NCBI GenBank assembly: GCA_036501345.1
Contig: DASYAN010000580.1
Location: 1 to 7,149, forward strand
Direction: 5' to 3'
Length of the DNA: 7,149 bases
Source: DASYAN01 sp036501345
GTDB lineage: Bacteria > Chloroflexota > Ktedonobacteria > Ktedonobacterales > Ktedonobacteraceae
Below are positions 1 through 5,729 of this stretch, piece by piece (the stretch's first letter is position 1; every line of letters starts with the position of its first letter). The position numbers and the translations under genes are program-made. The notes beneath the pieces were generated by a model that was not told where the DNA came from, made no database searches, and worked only from the letters and a program-made list of their open reading frames with translations.

Positions 1-365
1 ACATAATCTATTTCTGGGTTAATTTTATACCATTCTAACCTCCTTTCTGTAGGTGTAATCCCTACTGTTCCCCAGAGGCTTGCAATAACTTGGTAAATGC
101 CCTGTACATCTTCCCTTGTAGCAACACTAAATATTGTAGGCTTTTCTGCATATTGTAGGGCATAGAGCTGGCTAGCTTCTGCCATCTTATCAATATAGCT
201 TTTCTCGTAATATCCCTCTTTTCTTCCATAGGGGACTTTTTTCTTGATTTTACCAGTTTTCACATAATGGTGAAAGGTCGCCTTAGGCATGTTGAGTTTT
301 TTAATGGCTTCACTTGCTGTGTAATATCCCTCGGGCGCTTTGGATATTTTCCCTGTTCTTGGCAT
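1..365 (-). CDS. Helix-turn-helix protein with GNAT-like continuation, 3' end outside window
   Basis: The reading frame starts at ATG (363-365) and stays open for 121 codons to the left edge, so the C-terminus is missing. The start is supported by AGGAGAG (373-379) seven bases upstream. Residues 14-60 look like a small winged helix-turn-helix of the MerR/excisionase type: a YYTASEAIKKL first helix, an ATFHHYVKTGKI recognition-helix region, then a basic wing (KKKVPYGRKEGYY). From residue 81 the pattern VATREDVQGIYQVIASLWG resembles the first strand and helix of a GNAT acetyltransferase fold. I recall HTH-GNAT fusions of this kind in Ktedonobacteria, but the acetyl-CoA-binding part is not in the window, so enzymatic function is unproven. 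It is transcribed divergently from the integrative element and may regulate it, or it may be element cargo or host sequence. Confidence 0.8.
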   Translation of the reverse strand, partial: MPRTGKISKAPEGYYTASEAIKKLNMPKATFHHYVKTGKIKKKVPYGRKEGYYEKSYIDKMAEASQLYALQYAEKPTIFSVATREDVQGIYQVIASLWGTVGITPTERRLEWYKINPEIDY

Positions 366-372
366 GATCGCT

Positions 373-397
373 CTCTCCTGATTTTCAGAATATTATA
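373..397 (-). promoter_or_regulatory. -10 box and ribosome binding site of the leftward HTH gene
   Basis: On the minus strand a perfect TATAAT lies at 392-397, and AGGAGAG at 373-379 is correctly spaced from the ATG at 365. No good -35 hexamer is present 17 bases upstream. Instead that position overlaps the TAAGAGTCTAA repeat (414-424), so the promoter may be activator-dependent or controlled by a protein bound there. Confidence 0.6.
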
Positions 398-427
398 GCA
401 CATTCTTGAACTGTTAGACTCTTAGTC

Positions 428-457
428 TTGACAGCAAGAGAATTGCTGTGGTATCAT
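428..457 (+). promoter_or_regulatory. Rightward sigma-A type promoter for the element genes
   Basis: TTGACA (428-433) and TATCAT (452-457) are separated by 18 bases, close to the sigma-70/sigma-A consensus. The expected start point is near 464, about 100 bases before the 562 gene. The spacer is largely filled by a palindrome (431-449), which suggests repression by a dimeric protein. This is the only good rightward promoter I see upstream of the 562-4524 gene set. Confidence 0.6.
431..449. promoter_or_regulatory. Palindromic candidate operator inside the rightward promoter
   Basis: ACAGCAA (431-437) and TTGCTGT (443-449) form a perfect 7-bp inverted repeat with a 5-base centre (gagaa). It overlaps the end of the -35 box and fills most of the spacer of the rightward promoter, a classic position for a dimeric repressor. 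The protein that would bind it is unknown. Confidence 0.5.
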
Positions 458-561
458 TCTCTTAGACTCTTAAACACTTGGATATTAGTACTCTTGGTTT
501 CTAGAATGCTTATCATGAGGCTACTCATTCCTCTGGTCTTTCCAGAGAAAGGAAGTTTTCG

Positions 562-966
562 ATGTTAGAGATGGTTGATCCACCTGAAAATATGCCAGTC
601 CTTACGCTGGCTTCACTTGCTGGTCCTCTCGATTTTTCGTGTCTTGATGGCCGTGTGACTGCTCATCCAATGTTTGTCTCTGGATATCGATGTGGGTATG
701 CACTCTACTTTGATGTGGAGAGTGCTGATCCTGGTGATATTGTCTATGGCGCTCCTGTCACGAGTCTTTGTGTTATTGAGAGTATCTGCCGAAGTACGTT
801 GGGGACGAATTATCGTGAGGCCTCTGATCTCTTCTTCTGGTCGGTGGGCACATGTGCTGGCTTCCTGGCTGCTCTGGCACACGATCATAGCAAGCAAGCC
901 CAAGCTGGTTTGGTGGTACTTGCCTCGCTCTCTGGTGTGATCCTTTCTGAGGTGCTTGGATGCTAA
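562..966 (+). CDS. Hypothetical protein, 134 residues, first gene after the rightward promoter
   Basis: I do not recognise this protein. The ATG at 562 is preceded by AAAGGAAG (548-555) six bases upstream, a good ribosome binding site. Codon choice and the run of sensible residues look coding, unlike the antisense frames. The N-terminal half is polar with several Tyr and Asp. Residues about 90-134 are rich in Ala, Leu, Val and Gly and include two short hydrophobic stretches (FFWSVGTCAGFLAALA and GLVVLASLSGVIL). These could be buried helices, but there is no clear signal peptide. The stop overlaps a possible downstream ATG (ATGCTAA, 960-966). The position between the promoter and rep suggests an accessory or control protein of the element. 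It could also be the intact front part of a longer, frameshifted gene. Confidence 0.55.
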   Translation: MLEMVDPPENMPVLTLASLAGPLDFSCLDGRVTAHPMFVSGYRCGYALYFDVESADPGDIVYGAPVTSLCVIESICRSTLGTNYREASDLFFWSVGTCAGFLAALAHDHSKQAQAGLVVLASLSGVILSEVLGC

Positions 967-1370
967 CAAATCGGCTTGATGACACGTCATATGCCTTCTG
1001 TACCTGGTGCTCAATGAGGAGTATCGGGTATTTGTCGTTGTGTCACAAGGCTGCTATGTGGGTGGTCTGTCGTATATCGATCCGAGTAACAGTTCTTTCT
1101 CTGATTGGACATGATGCATCATCTGTTGTGTGTCAAACTGATCTACAAGCTGCTTTAAGCTTCATCAATGAGAAGCTCGAAAGTAGCTCGTACACGTCTT
1201 TTTCGTATCAGACTATCCAGGTCAGAAATATACCTCTAGAACCTACCAGAATCGAAATATGGGCGAATAAATCCCTTAACCAGAACAAGTGGCTCATTAT
1301 TCTTCTCTCTCTACGAAACTATCTCACCCGTTCATCTCTGCTATATTTGTCTGAGACCACAGAAGCTTCT

Positions 1371-1405
1371 TGCACGCCTGCACGCCAGAACGCCGTACGC
1401 GTGCA
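1371..1405. repeat. TGCACGC repeat cluster upstream of rep
   Basis: TGCACGCC occurs twice in tandem (1371-1378 and 1379-1386). The inverted copy GCGTGCA follows at 1399-1405, so the second and third copies form a 7-bp inverted repeat with a 13-base centre. Short GC-rich repeats of this sort in front of a replication gene are typical of Rep binding sites, but the assignment is positional inference. Confidence 0.4.
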
Positions 1406-1511
1406 CTTGCACATCTGTTCAAGGAAAGCACACACGGTCAAGGGCAACACCCAACAAAACATATCCTTCAAAAAAATCTTCAAGGTGCAGAAATGGTGGG
1501 CCAACGAATCC

Positions 1512-1543
1512 AGCGCGGTGGCGCAAGTATACCACACCGCGCT
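1512..1543. other. Strong hairpin 75 bp upstream of rep, candidate replication origin or rep control site
   Basis: AGCGCGGTG (1512-1520) and CACCGCGCT (1535-1543) form a perfect 9-bp, GC-rich inverted repeat around a 14-base loop (gcgcaagtatacca). No T-run follows, so it is not a standard terminator. Rolling-circle initiators of the Rep_trans type usually nick in the loop of such a hairpin near their own gene. Autoregulation of rep is the other likely role. Confidence 0.4.
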
Positions 1544-1617
1544 AAATACATCGGGTCTGCTAGTTGTTCTGAGAGGATGGTTCTTCTTCATTCTCTCGAG
1601 TCTTTGGAGGTGTTGCT

Positions 1618-3105
1618 ATGACTGCTGATCTTGCTGCTTCGCCCTCTCAGGTGGTCGCTCTGAGCTTTGGTCCTGATACCGCCACCTATAATATTCGTCC
1701 AACCGATCGTGATTTTATGCCCATCAAACAAGAGTTAAGTGCAGAACTGCAGGAGGATTTGGAAGTCCTCAAGAAGCAAGCGCAAGAAGTAGATGAGGAA
1801 GTACCGACGCGCTGGATTTTTGAAGAGCAAACCCTCTTCATGCAGGATAAGGGTGGGTCTCAATTCAAGTGGATTCTCAAGAATGACAAGATCACGCTCT
1901 GCATTGGTCGGGGCAGAAAGACCGGCATTATTGGACAGCTCCGCTTGAATTCGGAATATCTCTGGGATTGTGACGGAGATCTGGGACTGGCCCTGACCAA
2001 AGTGTATCTCTTTCTCTGCTCGTTGTATGGAGAGCATATCCTACTGGATCAATCGACCTTGGATCTGGCCGTCGATGTGCTGGGATTGGACTTGAGTGCC
2101 CAAGACATCAAAGAGCACTTTATCTCCCGTGCAGTCCTCGATGATGAGAATCCTTCCATTCTTGGTGGTGGTGATGGCTTCGTTGATGGCCCCTCTTGCA
2201 TTCATCGGCGCTGGAAAAAGATTACGGGTCTCACTTTTGGCAAGCATATCTCGGTAGTTTCCGCTGTCATTTATAACAAAACCGATGAAATTAAATATCA
2301 TTCCGGCAAGACTTGGTTTCATGATATTTGGCGGCGCAAGGCAGCAGCATTGGGTATCGAGTACTCGGAGGACATGGCCATCTGGCGCATTGAGGTCCGC
2401 TTCACCAGGACGGCCTTTCGCGAATTTCCCGATATCTCACAAGCCTTTGATGTGCTCGATCATGTGCATGATCTCTGGACGTACGCCGTGGGTCATGTTG
2501 GTGGTGGTGAGGATGGTCTACCCGATGGCTGGTTGCGCTATGTGGTCCCCACTGAAGACACGAATCGCTCTCGTTGGCCTGTGCATCCTGACTGGGAAGT
2601 CATCCAGCATGCCTTTGAAGAGCAGCTTCTTCCAGAGTCGGAGTATGAGCGAGAAGAACGGGAAAAGCAGGAGCTGCTTGCTGAGATAGAGCGGGAAAAA
2701 GAGGAATTGCTGGCCGAGGTGGATGCCTATCTGGAGAAGCATCCATTTTTAATGCCAAACACCTGCCAGAGGGTGACTTCTCGGAAAAGAGAGCAAGCAG
2801 TTGCTCCTGCTGTGGCTCCAGCTCCCTGTGATAATCGGCCCTTTATTCGTCAGCGCAAACGAGAGGTCAATATGCTGCAAGGCATCCGGCAAGTGGTTGG
2901 CTGGCTCTCGACTATTGAGGCCTGGCGCGGGGGCTATGCGATCGATCAAGAGGAAGACCCGGTAGAAAATGACCTCTCCGACACGTTGCATTTCATTATG
3001 GAGCAAGCTGAACCGTATCTGCAAGAGGAGAAGCAGATGCCATTCTCTGAGCTGGTACACAAAAAGCGAGTCCGCTATCGCTTAGAGCCTGCTGCCGTGG
3101 CTTAA
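1618..3105 (+). CDS. Replication-initiator-like protein (Rep) of an integrative element
   Basis: This 495-residue protein starts at ATG 1618 with GGAGGTG (1606-1612) five bases upstream. Residues 148-154 (LDLAVDV) resemble the metal-site motif (RxDxAxD-like) of Rep_trans/phage-X type initiators, although the usual leading Arg is absent. Residues 219-224 (YNKTDE) match the Y-x-K-x-x-E motif, and W256, R257, E259, R261 and R264 match the following W-R-x-E-x-R strand. Tyr219 is a plausible nicking residue. The C-terminal third is unusual: a charged coiled coil (about 335-374), a Pro/Ala linker (about 391-405) and a basic stretch near 410-416. The protein would initiate replication of the excised circle at a nearby origin. 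Xis and Int follow at once, supporting this role. A divergent relaxase or phage replication protein is the alternative. Confidence 0.6.
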   Translation: MTADLAASPSQVVALSFGPDTATYNIRPTDRDFMPIKQELSAELQEDLEVLKKQAQEVDEEVPTRWIFEEQTLFMQDKGGSQFKWILKNDKITLCIGRGRKTGIIGQLRLNSEYLWDCDGDLGLALTKVYLFLCSLYGEHILLDQSTLDLAVDVLGLDLSAQDIKEHFISRAVLDDENPSILGGGDGFVDGPSCIHRRWKKITGLTFGKHISVVSAVIYNKTDEIKYHSGKTWFHDIWRRKAAALGIEYSEDMAIWRIEVRFTRTAFREFPDISQAFDVLDHVHDLWTYAVGHVGGGEDGLPDGWLRYVVPTEDTNRSRWPVHPDWEVIQHAFEEQLLPESEYEREEREKQELLAEIEREKEELLAEVDAYLEKHPFLMPNTCQRVTSRKREQAVAPAVAPAPCDNRPFIRQRKREVNMLQGIRQVVGWLSTIEAWRGGYAIDQEEDPVENDLSDTLHFIMEQAEPYLQEEKQMPFSELVHKKRVRYRLEPAAVA

Positions 3106-3130
3106 GAAAATGAAAAGGAGGTGCTCTCTG

Positions 3131-3343
3131 ATGCAAGAATCGCTTTTTCAAGAGTCTGATCTGACTCTCGAACCATTGCAACCTTTACTCACGATTCCTG
3201 CTGTCGCAAAGATGCTCTGCGTGAGTCGCCCAACGGTCTATACCCTTATTGATACGGAAGGGCTTCCTATTATCAAGTTTGGCCGTTCGGTGCGCATTTC
3301 TCCCGTTTCGTTGCAAAAATGGCTTATTCAACATGAGCAGTAA
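3131..3343 (+). CDS. Excisionase-family winged helix-turn-helix protein (Xis-like)
   Basis: The 70-residue form starting at ATG 3131 is preferred because AAAAGGAGGTG (3113-3123) lies just upstream; an in-frame ATG at 3110 lies before that site and has none of its own. Residues about 21-40 form a helix-turn-helix of the excisionase/HTH_17 type (TIPAVAKMLCVS, RPTVYTLI). The wing GLPIIKFGRSVRIS (44-57) and a final helix (SLQKWLIQHE) follow, the family's typical pattern and length. Such proteins bend DNA at attachment sites to favour excision, or act as small regulators. The gene begins 25 bases after rep and ends 14 bases before int, so the three are very probably one transcript. Confidence 0.85.
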   Translation: MQESLFQESDLTLEPLQPLLTIPAVAKMLCVSRPTVYTLIDTEGLPIIKFGRSVRISPVSLQKWLIQHEQ

Positions 3344-3357
3344 CAAGGAGGTATTTT

Positions 3358-4524
3358 ATGGCAAACAAGAAGACTCGAAAGAATGGTGAAGGAACGCTTT
3401 TCAAGCGGAGTGATGGGCGTTGGCAAGCGAGTTTTGTTCCTGAGAATGGCAAGAGACTTTACTTTTATGGTAAGACAAAAGCAGAAGCTCTTGAGAAATT
3501 GAGAAAAGCACAGCAAGAGGATCAAAAGGGTCTTCTTGCCACTGGTCCGAAACAGAAGTTAGGTGATTATCTTGTTGAGTGGTTGGAGGCAACACATAAG
3601 CCTCCTATGGTCAAGCCTAGCACCTATATTCAGTATCGTTCAGTTATTCATCGTCATCTCGTACCTGGTCTGGGGCATGTTTCCCTTCGGAAATTGACAC
3701 CTCAGCACATTCAAGCATTTTATGCTCAGAAAATTAAGGAAGGTCTCAAGCCGAGAACGATAGCTCTTATCCATGCAGCTCTCCATAAAGCTCTAGAGAA
3801 TGCAGTGAAGTGGAATTTGATCTCACGCAATGTTGCATCTTTAGTCTCTCTTCCACGCGCAGAGGCCCATGAAATCCATCCTCTCACATCTGATGAGATA
3901 GAAAATTTGGTAGCAGCTGCCAAAGGTCATTGGCTTGAACCCATTTTGATCTTAGCGGTGACTACAGGCATGAGACGTGGTGAATTATTAGCCTTGCATT
4001 GGAATGATGTCGATCTGGAGAGAGGCGTGCTTCATGTACGGCATACTGTAAATAGGTTGGGAAGCTATGGTGTTGTTGAGCATGATCCAAAAACTCGATC
4101 GAGTCGACGTAAGGTCGTGCTTCCCAATGTTGCCTTGAGCATGTTGAAAGATCATCGTTTGCATCAAGATCAGATAAAAGTAAAAGCTGGTGATAACTGG
4201 AAAGCTATGAATCTGGTGTTCACTAATGACTTTGGTGATTTCATAAGCGTTGATAAACTCCTTCGGCATTTTAAGGCTTTGCTTGAGAAGGCTGGTCTTC
4301 CTCATATGCGGTTCCATGATTTGCGCCACAGTGCGGCGACGATTTTGCTGACAATGGGTGTTCATCCAAAAGTCGTGCAGGAACTTTTGGGACATAGTAC
4401 CATTGCCATGACTATGGATACCTATTCTCATCTATTGCCATCGATGCAAAAAGATGCGGCTAATAAGATGGATAGCGCCTTCCAGTTTGGGGATGAGACA
4501 GGAGAAAAGGATGAGGCTCATTGA
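3358..4524 (+). CDS. int: Tyrosine recombinase, site-specific integrase
   Basis: This 388-residue protein has AAGGAGG seven bases upstream of its ATG. The domains are in the order expected of phage/ICE integrases. An AP2-like arm-binding domain with GEGTLFKRSDGRW and Tyr/Phe-rich strands spans about 10-50. A SAM-like core-binding domain (about 67-165) contains KPSTYIQYRSVIHRHL and a PRTIALIHAAL helix. The catalytic domain spans about 175-365. All catalytic residues are visible: Arg206 in TGMRRGE, Lys245 in PKTRSSRR, His320 and Arg323 in HDLRHSAAT, His346 in LGHS and the nucleophile Tyr356 in DTYSHL. Length and motifs indicate an intact, probably active enzyme. It would integrate and excise the element, with the attachment site normally close to the gene end, here 4525-4690. 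Confidence 0.95.
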   Translation: MANKKTRKNGEGTLFKRSDGRWQASFVPENGKRLYFYGKTKAEALEKLRKAQQEDQKGLLATGPKQKLGDYLVEWLEATHKPPMVKPSTYIQYRSVIHRHLVPGLGHVSLRKLTPQHIQAFYAQKIKEGLKPRTIALIHAALHKALENAVKWNLISRNVASLVSLPRAEAHEIHPLTSDEIENLVAAAKGHWLEPILILAVTTGMRRGELLALHWNDVDLERGVLHVRHTVNRLGSYGVVEHDPKTRSSRRKVVLPNVALSMLKDHRLHQDQIKVKAGDNWKAMNLVFTNDFGDFISVDKLLRHFKALLEKAGLPHMRFHDLRHSAATILLTMGVHPKVVQELLGHSTIAMTMDTYSHLLPSMQKDAANKMDSAFQFGDETGEKDEAH

Positions 4525-4593
4525 TGTCAATCCAGATGTACTCGAAATTCTTCTCTGTTGGCATCGCCTGTGAGTCATGCTGTGAAGCTGATT

Positions 4594-4610
4594 TAGGAGG
4601 TCTCCTCCTA
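4594..4610. repeat. Palindrome TAGGAGG-TCT-CCTCCTA downstream of int
   Basis: A perfect 7-bp inverted repeat with a 3-base centre lies 70 bases after the int stop. No T-run follows, so it is a poor intrinsic terminator. Its place between int and the chromosome-like DNA suggests a recombinase or accessory-factor site, or a transcript-end hairpin. Confidence 0.5.
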
Positions 4611-4623
4611 TGAATACAATTTA

Positions 4624-4641
4624 CGTGGCTATTGTACCACG
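4624..4641. repeat. Inverted repeat CGTGG-8-CCACG, candidate attachment core
   Basis: CGTGG (4624-4628) and CCACG (4637-4641) flank an 8-base centre (ctattgta). Tyrosine recombinases act on short inverted arms around a 6-8 base overlap region, and this is the only such arrangement I see between the int stop (4524) and the start of the duplicated chromosomal unit (about 4691). The att role is inference, because the matching copy would lie outside the window. Confidence 0.3.
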
Positions 4642-4652
4642 CCGACCGCTAG

Positions 4653-4754
4653 CTAATAGACTTCCTCGTTTCTAATAGGAGTACTTAGCGTCGTGGCCAG
4701 TTTAATCAAGATAGTAAGTAGGATGGCCCGTTTTGCTGATGTCAGGGCTTGCAT
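4653..4754 (-). pseudogene. Truncated 5' end of a second copy of the secreted-protein gene
   Basis: From ATG (4752-4754) the frame reads 33 residues, beginning MQALTSAKRAILL and ending RNEEVY before TAG (4653-4655). Its first ~21 residues align with the signal peptide of the intact gene at 5139-5729 (MLTLTSAKRVILL), and the upstream AAGAAAGGA ribosome binding site is shared. Similarity stops abruptly near 4691, after the shared TCGTG bases; the rest of the frame is unrelated and simply runs into a stop. This is best read as a paralogue cut off by insertion of the neighbouring element or by a linked deletion. A functional short peptide is unlikely. Confidence 0.6.
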
Positions 4755-5060
4755 GTTGTCCTTGTCCTTTCTTAGAGAGAGGGCTCCCTGCTTGATCCAA
4801 ACCAGGGAACCTCCCCTTGTTAGCGAAATGCCGCAGTCTCATAAGATACTGATGGCATCAATATTTCTCTCTTTGAGAAGGTGAGACGCATTTCAGAAAT
4901 CACGCAGAGAGAGCTTTTCCAAATTCACAAGCCCTCCTATTGCCACAGTCCTCTGTTTTAAGAATAGCCGATGAGAAGGGATTTTTCCAGGACAAATGGC
5001 GACACTTATGCGGCACTTTTGCGACATTTTCAGACAACGCAGCAATAATGTGAGAGAAGC
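4691..5060. repeat. Left copy of diverged direct duplication (gene start plus upstream region)
   Basis: This ~370-base stretch aligns along its whole length with 5666-6007. Shared blocks include CCCGTTTTGCTGATGTCA, TCATAAGATA, TTTCCAAATTCACAAG, CTGTTTTAAGAATAGC and TTCCAGGACAAATGG. The copies differ by many substitutions, and this copy has about 33 extra bases (around 4857-4890). It covers the start codon region of the truncated paralogue and all of its upstream DNA. Apart from that stub I see no gene here; an 80-codon minus-strand frame (4893-5135) is not preserved in the other copy. Confidence 0.85.
4999..5031. repeat. Three tandem 11-bp repeats, left copy
   Basis: GCGACACTTAT (4999-5009), GCGGCACTTTT (5010-5020) and GCGACATTTTC (5021-5031) are consecutive 11-base units, about one helical turn each. 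The same array occurs at the matching place in the other copy (5943-5975). The spacing puts every unit on the same face of the DNA, as for a cooperative DNA-binding protein or a transposase-end array. Confidence 0.7.
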
Positions 5061-5138
5061 TTTATCAGAGTTCTCATACCTTCTATCACAGTACCTTCTT
5101 GGACGATTCTTTTCATAATACACAAATGAGGCCACTAG

Positions 5139-5729
5139 TCAGTTACCATTAGTTGAGCGTTTAACCGACCATTGTCCACCGAAATTGTTGTAGCCATTGC
5201 CTCCTGTTTCCTTTATTTGGTAATCTCCTCCTAATCTTTGAGTAGTAGGAATGCCACTAAAGTCGATAGTCACTAGCTGACCATCATCGAGATCTTTGCT
5301 ATCTATAATGAAGTTAGTTAGTGCATTTTGCTGAGCGTTTCCGTCGAGCGTTCCACTAGCAAGTTTGAGTGGTATTCCTCCCCCCTTGAAGGTGCCATCA
5401 TTAGTATTCGGAGGAAAGACAGGCGTAGATACGAAATCTACTGTACTGAGTTGATGGGTTGTTGGGTCATTTGTGATAGTCAGCTTAATGTTAGCCACGG
5501 TCTGATGCTTATTATTGTTGAGCATTTGCCCTTGAAATACTGTGGCATCGAATTTCAGGCTAGAGGTAGCACTCTTTCCGGTAGTAGTGCAGGGCTTCCC
5601 TGTTGTTGACTTTGCTGCATTGGCAACGAACATTCCTGAGGAGAAGATGGTCACAGAAGTCAAGATCGTGACAAGGTTAAGCCAGATGAGAAGCAGGATG
5701 ACCCGTTTTGCTGATGTCAATGTTAGCAT
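5139..5729 (-). CDS. Secreted hypothetical protein with signal peptide
   Basis: This 196-residue protein is unrecognised. The start ATG (5727-5729) is preceded by AAGAAAGGA about nine bases upstream, a site also present before the truncated paralogue. Residues 1-38 form a signal peptide: Lys8 and Arg9, a hydrophobic core of about 20 residues, and a probable signal peptidase I site ANA-AK after Ala38. The mature part begins with a Thr/Ser/Lys-rich stretch containing the protein's only Cys (Cys47). It continues as a polar, Gly/Asn/Thr-rich region with alternating hydrophobic residues (VANIKLTITND, QLVTIDFSGI), suggesting a beta-sandwich. The single Cys lacks a lipobox context, so this is not an evident lipoprotein. 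It probably acts outside the cell; substrate or partner cannot be told. It belongs to a local duplicated pair, the other member being the stub at 4653-4754. Confidence 0.75.
   Translation of the reverse strand: MLTLTSAKRVILLLIWLNLVTILTSVTIFSSGMFVANAAKSTTGKPCTTTGKSATSSLKFDATVFQGQMLNNNKHQTVANIKLTITNDPTTHQLSTVDFVSTPVFPPNTNDGTFKGGGIPLKLASGTLDGNAQQNALTNFIIDSKDLDDGQLVTIDFSGIPTTQRLGGDYQIKETGGNGYNNFGGQWSVKRSTNGN

Larger units (their letters stand above)
414..472. repeat. Pair of 11-bp direct repeats TTAGACTCTTA flanking the promoter
   Basis: Exact copies of TTAGACTCTTA lie at 414-424 and 462-472, 48 bases apart (about four and a half helical turns). One sits just upstream of the rightward -35 and over the leftward -35 position; the other overlaps the expected rightward start site. 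The placement is consistent with regulator binding sites on both sides of the palindrome. Confidence 0.5.
960..1628 (+). pseudogene. Doubtful reading frame, possibly a frameshifted or degraded gene
   Basis: A 222-codon frame runs from the ATG overlapping the previous stop and enters the first 11 bases of rep. Its start could be translationally coupled, but parts of it do not read like a protein. From 1007 to 1114 a different frame (offset by two) gives a much more protein-like stretch (EEYRVFVVVSQGCYVGG, then LSYIDPSNSSFSDWT). The 960 frame then reads well again around 1115-1250 (DASSVVCQTDLQAALSFINE). This is what an ancestral gene with two compensating frameshifts would look like. Past about 1350 the stretch is better explained as a repeat-rich leader of rep. 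A short frame from TTG at 1370 to 1621 also ends over the rep start (ATGA) and cannot be excluded. I cannot decide which, if any, is expressed. Confidence 0.3.

Noticed and set aside
366..561. CRISPR-like array from the TTAGACTCTTA repeats
   Set aside because: There are only two 11-base copies with no regular spacer set; promoter-associated binding sites explain them better.
613..1014. Antisense frames over the 562-966 gene
   Set aside because: They are shadows of the plus-strand frame, with weaker codon choice and no matching ribosome binding sites.
1370..1621. 83-codon frame ending over the rep start (ATGA)
   Set aside because: The only start is TTG with no ribosome binding site, and the frame crosses the repeat cluster and hairpin. 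I kept it only as a remark in the 960-1628 entry.
3110..3130. Longer 77-residue start for the Xis-like gene
   Set aside because: The strong AAAAGGAGGTG lies after this ATG and is correctly placed for the ATG at 3131.
4594..4610. Intrinsic terminator for the rep-xis-int transcript
   Set aside because: The hairpin is followed by TGAATACAATT, not by a T-run, so I list it only as a palindrome.
4693..4884. 63-codon plus-strand frame
   Set aside because: It is antisense to the truncated signal-peptide stub and its leader, and not kept as a frame in the other copy.
4893..5135. 80-codon minus-strand frame
   Set aside because: It lies in the duplicated non-coding block, and the frame is not preserved in the second copy; no convincing start.
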